The translations under genes were made by a program, and so were the position numbers. Shown in pieces: positions 20,648 through 32,223 of a stretch of 64,000 bases of DNA (position 1 is the stretch's first letter; each line of letters opens with the position of its first letter). The stretch covers positions 1 to 64,000 of the forward strand of contig JACGCK010000174.1 in the NCBI GenBank assembly GCA_014925825.1, written 5' to 3'. Below the pieces are notes generated by a model, which searched no databases, was not told the DNA's origin, and saw only the letters and a list, made by a program, of their open reading frames with translations. Source of the stretch: Pholiota molesta (lineage: Eukaryota; Basidiomycota; Agaricomycetes; Agaricales; Strophariaceae).

Positions 20648-23600
20648 TCTCTCCCGCCGTCGTCGGCGTCACCCCCGCGTTCTCCTTATCCTCGTCCGCG
20701 CCGGCAAACACGGCAGCACCGCTCATAGTGCCGGTGGGCGACGGCACGCGCGACGCGCCGCGGCTCTTCGCATTCGCCGGACGCAGCCGGAAAGCGCTGG
20801 CGGTGGCGGTGGAGGCGGTGGCGGTGGTGTTGACGGCAAGCAGCGGCGGCGGGGACGCAGGCGGCGTGGGCGTCTGCGACAGCGCCGGCGGCGTGCTGGG
20901 GCGCCCTTTCCCGGCGATCGCGCGGAGCTGGGTGCGCACTTCCTCCAGCGTATCGTGCACGCTCTCGTGCACGCTCCCGCTCTCGTTTTCCGCATCCGCC
21001 GCGCTGGCGAGCGGGAGCGGCAGCAGGTCCGGGTCCGGGAAGAGCGCCTCCTCTTCCTCTTCCTGCTCCCGCGCGAGCACATCAGTTTCGCTGGGCGCGT
21101 CGTCGAAGCCGGAGGACGAGGTCCAGGCGTCGTCGAGCTGCGCGAGCTCGGGGTCAGGGTAGAACACTTCCGTGGGCCTGTCGGAGGCTTCGACGTCGGC
21201 CAAGGTGATTTCGTGCAGCAGCGCCGCAGGGGGCGGCAGCTCCGCATGGCCCGACGCGGGCGTCGGCGTCGGCGTTATCTCCTCCTCCCCCTCGTCGTCC
21301 TGCGCCTGCGCCTCCTGGTCGACAACAATAGGCGCGACGCTCTCGAGCTCGCCGGCGCCGCCGTCCGCGGGCGCGGGCGCCTCGAACGGCACGAACGCCT
21401 CCAAGTCCAACGCCTCCAGATCGAGCGCAGGCACACGCGCGTCGTCGGCGTCCTCGTCGAGCACCGTGGCGCTCAGCAGCCCCGCGGGGCTGTTCTCCAC
21501 GATCCCCTCTCCCTCTCCCTCCCCTTCGCCACCGTCTCCGACGCCGCTGGCGTGATACCCTTCCAGTTCGCCGTCCGCCGGGGGAGCGTGCGCTTCGTGT
21601 CCTTGGATCACCACGGGCTCCGCGCGGGCGTCGAGCTCGAGCGCGAGCGCGATGATGGGGTCCGCGTCCTGGGCGGAGGCGGCGGGGGCGACGCGGTGCC
21701 CGCTCCAGGGGTCGTCCCACCCCCACGCCGCCGCACCTCCACCCACAGCACGCGCACCCGCAACCGCGTCCGACCCAGCGATCCGCTCCGCCCCCAGCGC
21801 GGGCGCAGACGGCGCCACGACGGGCGATGGGGAGCGTACGGGCGCAGCGTCGTCGTCGGTCTCGATTTGGGGCGCGGCGGCGTGCATGAGTTTGGGTTCG
21901 TCGAGGTCGTTTCTGGGGTCGTGGAGATGGAGATGGGTGTCGTGGGTGTGCGTGGTGTCGTTTTCTGCTGGGTAGACGCGGAGGCGGGGTTGTGTCGTGG
22001 ATCGCAGGCCGTGCAGTGGGTACGTCTGGCGCGCACATCCGAGTCGTTCTTCGTCTGCGTCGTCGAAGGAGACGTCGATCAGCACGCCTTCTTTCTCGTT
22101 TGACGTGTCGATGTCGATGAGCGGCAAGTCCTCCCTGCTCGTCGCCTTCTCATGCTGGTGAGGCACAGCCTGCACGCGCGTGTCCGAGACCAGCTCGGGA
22201 GCATCCGGCACGTCGTCGTCGATGTCGACCAGCTTCTCCGTCTTCAAGTTCTCCTCTCGTCCAGCGCTTGCCTTCGCCATCATCACAGGCTTCTTCGACA
22301 CTACGGCAGCACCAGCAGAAGCAGTGGCGGCGGCGCTCGTCCGCCCAGGCCCAGACCCAGCTCCGAACCACTTCCACCCATCCTCGTCGAAGCTCGACGT
22401 CGGCACACGCGCCTTCTCATCCACAGGCGTCTCCGCGTCGGACAGATCCACGAGAGGCACGTGCCGCCCAACCTGGCGCGCGTCGACGCGCAGCGGCATG
22501 GTTGTCGTCGCAGTCATCGCCGCCCCCGCCACCACAGGCGGCACGGCGACCTTGTACCCGGAATGCGCGTACGGTCCAGAAGAAGCGTACGCCGTGTACA
22601 GCGCCGCCGACGACGGCTGGTTCAGCGAGAGCACGCCGATGTCCGACGCCGCGGGGGACACGAACGGGTCGTCCAGCTCGTCCTCCCCGGCGCCTACCCC
22701 GAACCCAGACGACGACGAAAAATCGATCAGGAGCTGCTCCTCGCCCTTCCCCCTCCCCGCCCTTATCCCCCCCAACACGCCCAGCTCCACGGACCCGTCC
22801 TCCAGCTCCACCGCATTCCTCAAGGACGATGTCGCGCCGCCAGAGAGGCGGCGCACGGGCACGCCGCCGAGGCTGCGGCTGCGCTTCTGCCTCGCGGGCG
22901 CGGTCGTCGCGAGCAGCGCGTGCGGGGACGGCGCGCGCGCGTGGTGGTGGTGCGGCGGCGGCGGGTGCGCGGATTTCGGCGGTGTGGGGTGTAGAGCGGG
23001 TTGGGGGGTGTAGAGTGCTCTGAGCGGGTACCCGCTGCCGTGCGGTACGAAGTGGGGCGGCGAGGGCGTGCGCGCGGAGCCGGGGAAGCGTGCGCCGGAC
23101 AAGGAGGTGGAGGCGGTGGTGAGGCCGGGTGTGGACGGCGGCGAACTTATGTCCACGAGCTGCTGGTGCTGGTGCTGATGCGGGTGGGGATGGCCCGCCT
23201 GGGCCCGCGGCTGCTGGAGCGCCGGCGTGCTGGCGCGCGTCGGCGTCGGCGCGAATATCGGCGCGCTCGACGGCGGCGGCGGCAGGCCCGTGGTGGGCAA
23301 CAGGTCAATCGCCAGATTCTTCCCGTTCTTCGTGTTCGTCTTCGCCTGCGCAGCACCCACACCCGCCGCGCCTGTGTCGCGGACGCCGCTCTCGCTGAAA
23401 CTAGGAAGCCTGACCCACGGGACCCTGACCTGCGGGAGGGCGGGGAGCGGGAGGGACTGGGACCACTGGCGCCAGCCCGACGCCGTGCTGCGTGCGCCGC
23501 CTAGCAGGTTCAGGCTTTTCGAGGGGGCGCCGCCAGAGACCGGCTTCGGCAGGGCGGAGGGGTGGCGGGACTTGAGGTACCGCGCGAGGCGCAGGCCGAG

Positions 23601-23762
23601 GTAGACGAGGAGGAGGGCGGCGAGCGCGTATGTCAGTACTGGCAGGACACCGAACGGAGCGGTACTGGAATGCATTAGGTGTAATAGGAGTCAATGGGTA
23701 GCAGGCCGGTTAGGAGAGGAGAGCTGCGAAGGAAGGAAGAGAGAGACGTACGTCGCGGCCAT
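19962..23762 (-). CDS. large low-complexity protein with N-terminal membrane helix, function unknown
   Basis: The uninterrupted frame 23675-19962 has 1237 codons. A likely better start is the ATG at 23762: MAAT, then an intron with GTACGT donor and TTCCAG acceptor, joins in frame to TAPFGVLPVLTYALAALL. An N-terminal helix (LTYALAALLLVYLGLRLARY) suggests membrane attachment with a long cytosolic part. Most of the protein is disordered: Pro/His-rich, then acidic segments (EEEEALFPDPDLLPLPL), Ala- and Thr/Ser-rich repeats. The C-terminus is ordered and strongly kept in the duplicated copy (RRASLSAQAWTMPSARTLVR, then MVRFLMAVYGWLLVSVAG). The gene is much more GC-rich than its surroundings. No catalytic domain is recognised. 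Confidence 0.65.
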
Positions 23763-24281
23763 TGCAGTGTTGTATGTTCCTCTGGGGTATACCACACTTC
23801 GCAGATACCTAGCGGAACGGAGATAGGGGAGGTGGTTAGAAAGAAAAGGAGATGGAGGGAGAGGAGAGAAATACCGAAAGAGACGAGGCCAGCAGGCAGG
23901 AGAACCGTGCCAACGTTGCAGCCAGACCCAACACGCGCAGAACACGAGGTGTATTTTTAGGTTTCGCGTCATCAGCTGATTCTGTCAGAGGAATTCCATG
24001 CCGAGCGAATGCCGATTTGTCCAAGCCAATCTCGTCGTCGTCGCCGTTGTCGTTGCCCAACTCCTTTTCACAAATTAACATCTGATGCTGCGGTTTTACA
24101 CCTCTCTTCCACAGAATAGCACAAATTGCGCTCCGAGTCTCCAACTCAGGCTCTCGAGGTGTTCGCAAGCCTACCCAGGTTCTAGAACGGTCTCAGATAC
24201 CCCTCAAGTACTTGAGTACTCCTCAATGAACTTGGCAGGAGCTATAAACCAGATTCCATGCGCGCAAAGTAGTCCTTCAAA
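23763..24281. other. divergent promoter region
   Basis: Separates the minus-strand low-complexity gene from the plus-strand hydrolase gene and should hold both promoters. A TATAAA box lies at 24243-24248. A palindromic CAAGTACTTGAGTACTC sequence occurs near 24204-24220. Confidence 0.5.
24243..24248 (+). promoter_or_regulatory. TATA box of the beta-lactamase-fold hydrolase gene
   Basis: TATAAA is located 39 bp upstream of the ATG at 24282. The short distance leaves room for only a very short leader, which supports 24282 as the start codon. Confidence 0.45.
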
Positions 24282-26200
24282 ATGACACACCTCGCACCCG
24301 GTAAGATTCCTTTTGATCATCTCTGCTTACATGAATTACCTAACGCCGGAGAGGACGTCAGCTTCGAATCCTTGCCCCTTCCAATCACCGTCACCCAGCC
24401 ACAACCCATCTAATCATGATCGCACTGTCTGCTAGCGGCAAAGAATCTCTCAATGCTCTCATAGTGAGAAACCCATTCTGAATCTCATTTTCTGACGCTT
24501 ATGTAACTGCAGGCCAAGACCATCGAACGGAAGAAGATCCCTGGCTTCGTCTTCGGCGCCACGTCCGCCGACGCGGAGCTGTACTTCAATGGAGGGGGAT
24601 ATCACGTCGTCAACGATCCATCCAGCGGAGAAGTGGGCGCGGATAGTGTGTTCTGCATCTGCAGCCAGACGAAACTGATCACACATGTGCGTAGTCCTAA
24701 GTTCGTTTTCAGTCAGGTCGCTCATATCCAACATCCCAGATAGCAGCTCTCAAACTCCTGGAGCAAGGCTCCATGCACCTCGACACACCCGCTGCAGACT
24801 ACCTGCCCGAACTCGCAAATCCAGTCATTGTCGACGATGAGATGGCGGAACGCGTTTCGTACAGACCGGCTGTGAACGCGATCAGGATCAGACATCTGCT
24901 CAATTCCACGAGCGGGTTGTTCTACCCGATGAAAGGCGCGGCTCCGGATAAACAGCTGGATGCGTATGCGGCGCCTCACAGCGAAGAAAATCCCGTGTCT
25001 GAATTTCTGTCCTTGATCAAGGTGCGCTAGCTGGATATCTCAGAGTTGGTGTACTTTCCCCTCATCGACTCGGATGCGGTTTTACATTCGCTTTAGGGAG
25101 ATTTTCCTGGCGTTCCTTTAAAATTTGAACCAGGCACAGATTGTAGAGTTGGCTTCTACTTCTCTCGACGATCCGTACTAATGACTCTGATCACAGTCAC
25201 GTATGGTTGGGGTTCCGATATCCTTGGCTTCATCATCGAGACCGTCTCCGGCCAGACCCTGGAGACCTACTTGTACGTCCATCCATCCGCGCTATGTATC
25301 CATCCACACTCAAATAAACCCCGCGCCCAATTCAGCAAGGCCCACATCTTCGATCCCCTAAGGATGCAGACATCATTCTACCTCACCCCCGACCTAAAGC
25401 ACCGCTACGTGTATCTCACACTCCGGCGTCACGGCCACCTCAACCCACGGGGCGGGGAAGCGTTAGTCGGGCAAGATGATCCCGAAAAAGGTTCCCCGTC
25501 TCCCATCTATCTACTCCGATCGCAAACATCATTAAACCTCCTTTCTCCCGCAGTTAGACGCCTCCTCGGCGGCGCAGGGCTATACTCCTCTTTACGGGAC
25601 TACCTCACCCTCCTGCGTCACCTGCTGCAAATCCACGGTACAGCATTCTCAGCCACCCGTATTCTGGGCACACATTCTGGGCACCGCTAACATAACAATT
25701 GAATTCGTCTGCAGCAGGTAAGGCTGTGGACCCGGTCTGCAGCCCGCACACCGTGCGGGCGCTGTTCACGGGCACGCTGAGCGCCGCGGGGGCCGCCTCG
25801 CTCGCGGCCATGATGGGAGGCATGGACCCGACCATGCCTTCGAGTCCCGGTGGGTTCCAATTCCAATGGGGCCAGGCTACGGCGGTCTGCACGTCTGATT
25901 GGGTGGGGAGACGGAGGGGGGCAGTGCATTCTGTGCGTTATCCTTACTGTTGTCGTTCGCGGCTTCGCGTTTTTTGGCTGCACCGCTGATCGCCAATCGT
26001 GCGGTGTTTTTTTGTTTTGTTTGGGATGGTACACAGGGATGGGATGGATGGGCACGTACCACTTTATCGATCTAGCGACGGGTGTGGCGGGGGTGTTTGG
26101 GACGCAGGTGCTTCCCTTTTTGGAGCGGGAAGAGCTGGGTTTGTATGCTGAGTTGGAGAAGACGCTGTATGCTGGTCTGTCGATTTCAGGTGAAGACTAG
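24282..26200 (+). CDS. serine beta-lactamase-fold hydrolase (class C/EstB-like esterase)
   Basis: Fungal members of this fold are esterases or transesterases rather than antibiotic-resistance enzymes. The preferred start is ATG 24282 (MTHLAP), splicing at GGTAAG to ESLNALIAKTIERKKIPG; an alternative is the ATG at 24416 without that intron. The nucleophile motif SxxK is seen as FCICSQTKLITH. Later come IRIRHLLNSTSGLFYP, the substrate-loop region SYGWGSDILGFIIETVSGQT, KAHIFDPLRMQTSFYLTPDL and the C-terminal YHFIDLATGVAGVFGTQVLP. It ends SISGED with TAG at 26198. About seven introns. The usual Tyr-x-Asn element appears as Tyr-Gly-Trp here, so catalytic detail is uncertain. No signal peptide is seen. 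Confidence 0.82.
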
Positions 26201-26650
26201 AGCCATGGCCAGTGTTTAAATGATTTCTTTTGATATTTACTGGGGCCATGTTATTTTTGCGGCGATTCAGCCAGATTTAAATCGTGTTCTTGTTAATAAC
26301 GGCGATGTTTGTCAAAATCAAAACGTTCAAGCCTCATTGCTGGCACGATATGCGTGGATTTGGCGTGAATAGAGGCCTGTCCGCATCGCATCATCTAGGA
26401 TAAACCAGGACAGACACTACTCCAGCGCTAATCACTTTATAGATCATGATCCGGGAAAATATTTATTGTGATGTTCGCAACCGTTTAAGAGGCGGTATAA
26501 AACTGGACAGAAAACAAAAGATGTACGATAAGTAAATATTATCCATTGATCGAATCAAAATATCAAGAGCAGGGATTTGAAAGTTGGCTGCGGCAATACA
26601 TCTTCAAATTTCAAAAAACGCTTGGTCTGAACTCTGAAGGCTGTCCAACC

Positions 26651-27605
26651 CAAAGCCAAAGCTTAGCCACTGCAAATAATTGGTCCAGAAATTATTTTAG
26701 ACTCTTTATCTGGACTGGAAGCTGGACTTTGGGTGCTTCCAAAAATTCCTTCGAGTCTACTTTTCTGTCACACGTGCATTCTTCCCAGCACGTGTCATCA
26801 ACATCCAAGTCGGTGGCACTGGCAGCGACAAGGCAGCGACTCGCGAGCTCGATACCGCGAGGGCGCGTATATGGTACGTACGAGCTCATCGCGACGCTTT
26901 GCGAATCAAGCTGACGGGCGCGATATGGCGCGCTGCCGCGTATACGGTACGTATTGCGGCGGTGTGCAGGAAGCGCTGACGACGGCGGCGGCCACAGGTA
27001 GCACTTGCATTGCAGGGCACGAACGCGCCGCGTGCCACCCCGCCCACCGATTCCGATTCCTCCTGCTCTGCTCCACGCATCGCCCTACCAACGAGCCCGG
27101 CCGCCCTCTCGTGGCCCCCATCCCATCCGCGTCGATCGTCCTGGACGGCCAGCGTGCCCTGCGGGAAGGACGCCAGTGCGGGCGCCATGCATTCCCTTGG
27201 GACATATTAAACACTCTCGCGCACGGATCGCTGCGAGGGGTGGCAGGACGCGGCGCGGGTGGATTGCGTGGGCAACAAAACGGCGGAGGCGCGGACGGGC
27301 GACGAGGCAGACGCACTGCGCGCATCTGCGGCGGTGTGCAGGACACGCTGACGAGGGCGGCGCGGGTAGCACTCACACGGCTTCCCGCTCTGCTCGACGC
27401 ATCGGCCGCCGACGAGCCCGCCCTCTCGTGGCCCATCTGGTTTGTCGCGTTAGTCACGCGAGAGACACGTGGAATTTAAAAAGAAAACCTAGACTACAAA
27501 TAAAAAGCTAGACTTGCCGTGGAAAACTTTAGAGTCCATTTTTTTGTCTACATTGGAGAGTCTAGATTAAAATCTGGACCAATTATTTCTAGTGGCGAAG
27601 CTCTC
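26651..27605. mobile_element. 955-bp non-autonomous DNA transposon, hAT-like
   Basis: Near the ends, AAATAATTGGTCCAG (26673-26687) is mirrored by CTGGACCAATTATTT (about 27574-27588). Looser inverted similarity extends outward (AGCTTAGCCACT against AGCTTCGCCACT) and inward to AGACTCT. The 8-bp word GTCCAACC stands immediately outside both ends (26643-26650 and 27606-27613), as expected of a hAT target duplication. The interior is strongly GC-rich (26860-27460) and contains two diverged direct copies of about 120 bp (around 26955-27125 and 27325-27440). It codes for no transposase. A related end fragment lies at about 58961-59090. Confidence 0.7.
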
Positions 27606-28043
27606 GTCCAACCTGTCCTGCAGTCCTGGCCTGGAACACAGGCCGTGGGAACGTTGCGACGACCCGTGGTGTCGCTCACTGGAAAGTTGAAACAAACCAC
27701 CATCAAACCATTTGCAAACCATGGCTATGTTCAAACGTTGAACAGAAGCGACAACATCCCTGCAGCGTACCACACCTCGTCACTCTCCGCTGATTCTCGG
27801 AATCGTCAAACCGAACAATTATCACAGTCTAGAAATCGTAACGCCCTATCCAGTGCCGGCGCGTCTGGTGCGCGCATAGAAACGCTCTGATTGCTGCTGA
27901 GCGCTGAAAGAGAATCGGCGCGCGAAGGCCAGTTACCCATTTTAAAGAAACGATGTCGTCTGCTTTCGGATAACAGGGGTAACGTTTTGGCGCATTCCTT
28001 CAAATGAACCTGCGAGTGGTGAACGGGCAGTGCATTTCACGGA

Positions 28044-28050
28044 TATAAAT
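28044..28050 (+). promoter_or_regulatory. TATA box of the aspartic protease gene
   Basis: TATAAAT about 110 bp upstream of the ATG at 28156, within GGATATAAATATAATG. Confidence 0.45.
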
Positions 28051-28155
28051 ATAATGTTCTAGCATGCTTTAGCCGCACCCACTCCCTGTATTCCTTACAG
28101 CTGGCCTGCTCTGCCTGTTCCTCGGACCTCTGTCGTGAAGAGGTTTTCCTTTCCA

Positions 28156-30152
28156 ATGGCCATGTTCTCTTCCAAGCTCGCTTGCCTATGTTGTCTTCTT
28201 TCTGTTGCGACAACACGTGCATTGAACGTACCATTCGAACGTCGCGCATATCGTGGAGCTTCAATCACCTCCCCATTTCGCGCCACAAAATATTCTTTTG
28301 GCCAGACTGGTTCTGACGAACAGAGCCTCGGAAACATTGGTGATTTCCGGGTAAGAGTCTTTACTTTCTGCATCCTGTGCCAGTCTCTGAGCTCTGGAGT
28401 CATTTCTATCGTTTTTCTCCTTAGTATGTCACGAACATCACGATCAACGGTGTTGGTGAGTCGATTCTTTCGCTCTTTGGACTCTAATTCCTCCTGCTGA
28501 CCAGAGCTACGTAGAGGTCCAAGTCGCCCTCGATACAGGAAGTACAGACCTTTGGTAACCTTCCGTCGTCTCATCCAGTTTTGAAGACAGCTAACGAACA
28601 CGTCTTAGGGTAATTCCACCTGGAGGTCTCGGTACATTTAACGATACTGGGATACCTCTCGAACTCCTCTATGGAGACGGTTCCTATGGAACTGAAGGAA
28701 CCATTGGTGTATCGCCTTTCACATTTGGCCCATACAACGTCGAGCGACAAGCATTCATGAGCGCCACCACGGCTACAATCGGAGGACTTCAAGAAAATGG
28801 GATCTACGGTCTCATGGGTCTCAGCTTTGACTTCTCCAGCGCGTCTCCAATTAACCAGGAAATCAAAAGCATCTATGGACCTGATGCCACTTGGGGCCGC
28901 TCTGTTCTGCGCAACATCTTCGCTCAAGACCCAACGAAGCCCAACTTTATCGGCCTCAACCTCGCACGCACCGGCGATCTGGAGGACACGACTGGTGGCT
29001 CGTTCACCATTGGAGAGTATGATGATCGCTTCACCGCTGTCGCCAATGAAACCAAACTTCCTCAGTACCCAAAAGGAGGAGATCGGTGGACCACACTCCT
29101 CGAAGGCATCCTTGTCGATGGGGTGGCTATTCCTCTGCAATCGAATATTTCCGACATACCTAGCGGCCAGGCCGAAGCCCTTCTCGATACCGGCGATCCC
29201 ACTTCCATCTTCCCAGTTGCGCTATTCGATGCCATCTACTCGCGCGTCCCGGGCGCCGCGGTGTACAATGATCCTTCGCAGCAAACGCACGTGTGGATTA
29301 TCCCTTGTAATACGACAACGAGTGTTCAAGCCACCTTTGCGTGAGTACATTATCATATGCCAGCTGTTCATAGGACTCAACGGAAAAACACAGGTCCGAG
29401 AACTACCCAATCCATCCTCTCGATCTGAGTACCATCAGCCAGCCATTTTCCGTCGATGGAAAGGATTACATCGCATGCGTTTCTTCGTTCACGGGTGCCG
29501 ATAACTGGGGTGAAGGCGACTTCGATATCTCACTGGGAGATACCTTCCTTCGAAACGTTTACTCTGTGTATGTCTTTTCCTCTTCGTGTGATGCATCTTT
29601 TTCTCATGTAATGCGGCTACTAGTTTCGACTTCGGTGATACTCTTCCGGACGGCTCTGAGGGAGAACCGTATATGCAGCTCTTTTCCAAGACAGACCCCG
29701 CCAAAGCCATTACGCAAGTTACTACCATTCGTGGTCAAACGATGGCTACGCTACCTCCTGAGATGGCTCCAGCGGATCTTGTCGCTGCGCTGCTGGCAAC
29801 GGCGGGATCTTCAGGAACAACACCTGCACTCCCCACATCAACGGGCTCTCCAGTTAACCCAACCGCCGCCGCAGGTGCCGGGAACAGCTTGGTCGCCGTC
29901 AACAGCGACGGCCTCGTCTCAATTGACGACTCAATCATCAAGCGTTACGGCCTCCTCATTGTCTGCCTGCTTGCGGGCAATCTTCTCCTAACAATCGCGC
30001 TCGTCGTCTTCGCCATCTTCACCTGTGTACGTCGAGGAACGTCGAAGAGATCCGCTCGGGCCTCTCCTCCCACCTACGTGCCCGTGAAGAATGGGTTTGA
30101 CCACCAGGATGAGGAGTTTTCAGGGAACTCCCAGCGTCCGTATTCCCAATGA
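28156..30152 (+). CDS. pepsin-like aspartic protease (A1) with C-terminal membrane anchor
   Basis: A secreted, cell-surface protease resembling yapsin-type enzymes of basidiomycetes. MAMFSSKLACLCCLLSVATT is the signal peptide, followed by a short propeptide. The first catalytic aspartate is in VALDTGSTDLW and the flap region in LLYGDGSYGTEGTIG. The second catalytic motif is EALLDTGDPTSIFP (about 29180). Conserved FDFGDTLPDG follows the last intron. A Thr/Ala/Pro-rich linker (29760-29880) leads to a transmembrane helix (YGLLIVCLLAGNLLLTIALV) and a short basic tail (CVRRGTSKRSAR) ending RPYSQ. This indicates plasma-membrane anchoring with the catalytic part outside. Five or six short introns. 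The frame is open further upstream but the first ATG is at 28156. Confidence 0.88.
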
Positions 30153-31309
30153 TATTCTTCTCCTGATTCTGGATATGGTTTTTTGTGAACTATTTTCGCA
30201 TCTGGATATTTTGTTGTAGGCTCATGCATATGTATTTCCATTATCCCATATCATCGCCAATTTCTCTTATTTAGTTGTGAATGTTGTGAACAACAGGCCT
30301 TATACTCATAATACTCATACGGACTGGACACGGACATTACGAGCATGAATAAGAACGGCCATACTTTTTAACAAATTTCACGCACGTCTAGAACAAAATA
30401 AATTATGAAAGTCGGTTGCAAAATTTACTCACTGGTCCGCATATATCGAGAGTATTACTTACTCCAAAGTCACAGCCCTGAACGGAACGTTCTCTAGCTA
30501 AAATGCGGCCTTTGGATTTTTTTCGCACGTACATAGGATGTCTTCAGGAAGACTTGTCCTTCAGGTGAGTTATTTTCTCCACCACTGACTATTACTTTAT
30601 TACTTGATATTGATAGCTCTCTCCCATCTACTCTTCTCTCTAATTATTACTGCTCGTCGTTACTTGAAAGCCTAATACTTGACCTTCAATTCTAATCGCT
30701 AGCTTGCCGGCTCGCAGTATGAGGCTTGGAAGTTCTATCATTGTGGCTTTCACTCGGCTTAGAAGAATTTGCTCTTGTGGGTAACCTCCCGCTCTTGGCT
30801 CGCTTCAATACTCAGCGCTCAGCATTGACAAGTTCCCATCTGTTGGCATCCACGCACAATGGAACCGCTACTAGTTGCCCTCCTAATAGACCCGCTCTTC
30901 TCGGTTTCAATAAAGAAACAGTTACTTCATCGCCTTTTCTTCTCAGGTCCCGCTTCTGAACCTTGGCACAACAAGGCCTTTGGGTTGCGGATCAATATCG
31001 ACTCATCGCAAGTCCTGCGCATGATACCTGCGACGAAATCCACTTTAACGCCGATCTCTGGGCTTAGAAGCTGCTTCACTCGCATAACAGTTCTTCACGA
31101 AGCTCCAAACCGTGCGGCGGATGCGTATACGATGTTTTCGCTTCAACAAAACGGCAGACTCTCGGGAATTTTTTTTTTCGCCGCTCAATCCCCTCGGTGC
31201 AGATAGTCTGACAGCGATGTCAGGAATCTTATAAATGTCAAAGTCCTGCTAACCAAAAACGCAAGATCCAGCCCCTCAGCTCATCTTACACTCTCTGCAT
31301 TCCGCCAAC
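30153..31309. other. intergenic region without recognised genes
   Basis: Open frames around 30726-31206 show no resemblance to known proteins. A TATAAAT at 31230-31236 probably serves the gene at 31310. Confidence 0.45.
31230..31236 (+). promoter_or_regulatory. TATA box of the gene at 31310
   Basis: TATAAAT lies 74 bp before the ATG, a usual spacing for a fungal TATA promoter. Confidence 0.45.
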
Positions 31310-32204
31310 ATGATGGGTCTTACCTACTTCCACTCTTTTCTTTTCCTCACTCTAGCCTTGGCCGTTCAGTCGTCCATCGCTGCAAAGCTCAATAACACGA
31401 TCTACATCATATCGAACGCTGAGACGCCGTCGCTGCAGCTGCCAGGACTGACCCCAGTTGGCGCCCAAAGAGCCCAAGTGTGCCTTCCTGCGGTGGGTGC
31501 TACAATGACGTAGGAGTACGGATATACCAAAGGAAACTGATAACATTTTTGCCTTCAGCTATTTGCGCCTCTTGACGTTGGCCTCGTCGTAACATGCCCA
31601 TTCGACCCCGATTCGGGCAAGTGTGCAGAGACTATCGCCACTGCGACTCCGATTGCGGACTCGCTCGGTCTGACCGTCGTCACTTCCTGGTTAGCTTCTT
31701 TATTCAGTCCTACATGGGAAGAAAATTATATTTATTCATCTCACGTAGCGGTGCGGACGAAGAAACAGATGATGACTGCGTCCCGGATCTCTTGAAAAAG
31801 TTTGGGAAGAATAGTACTCAGGCTATCGTTGTTATTTGGGTACGTATTCATGTTGATATTGCCACTTTTTTTACACACCTTATATCTCATGCAGGACCTC
31901 GGCGACATGGACTCGCTTTTCGAGAATCTCGACATTGACGACGATGGCGACGACGATGATGACGATGACGACGATGATACCCCCAGTAAGGCGCTTCTCA
32001 AGTGGCATTGCATTCATATTTAACTGATCATTTTTCAGCTACGATGTCCTCACAACTCTCGTCGGACACAAAATTACAAGCACGGTGTCTCAAGGGTGCG
32101 ATGGAATTGACGGCCAAGCACCTGGGACCTTCAGAAGGTCCCTTCGGAGGTCGTCCTATAAGAGGCGTAGCTTCTTTTCTAGGATTTTGGGGCGAGGAGC
32201 ATAA
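31310..32204 (+). CDS. secreted histidine-phosphatase-like protein lacking the catalytic His (paralogue B)
   Basis: Signal peptide MMGLTYFHSFLFLTLALAVQ, then NTIYIISNAETPSLQLPGLT, the RHG position of histidine phosphatases with both Arg and His replaced (Ser-Asn-Ala). Following exons give LFAPLDVGLVVTCPFDPDSG, TATPIADSLGLTVVTS, DDDCVPDLLKKFGKNSTQAI and VVIW, matching paralogue A at 8825-9926. An exon with 14 Asp residues in 17 (about 31938-31981) has no counterpart there. The end is uncertain: by similarity to paralogue A (VIYTLRNFIYVSETLENCG) the last exon should read YDVLTTLVGHKITSTVSQGC and stop at 32204, but the visible splice site puts it in another frame that stops at 32223. A frameshift or missed intron is possible. 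Confidence 0.55.
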
Positions 32205-32223
32205 TGGCACCTCTTCTCGTTGA

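Larger units (their letters stand above)
26201..28155. other. long intergenic region with a transposon
   Basis: Almost half of it is the inverted-repeat element at 26651-27605. The remainder has no recognisable gene. A TATA box for the protease gene is at 28044. Confidence 0.55.

Noticed and set aside
20083..23504. Long open frames on the plus strand opposite the low-complexity gene
   Set aside because: They are composition-driven shadows: rich in Arg, Ala and Gly, and lack any recognisable domain.
24204..24220. Palindromic CAAGTACTTGAGTACT motif, with similar words near 41120 and 57000
   Set aside because: Short AT-containing palindromes recur by chance; no consistent position relative to genes.
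26855..27510. Long overlapping open frames on both strands in the GC-rich block
   Set aside because: They arise from base composition inside the transposon; no protein similarity, no conserved start and no codon pattern.
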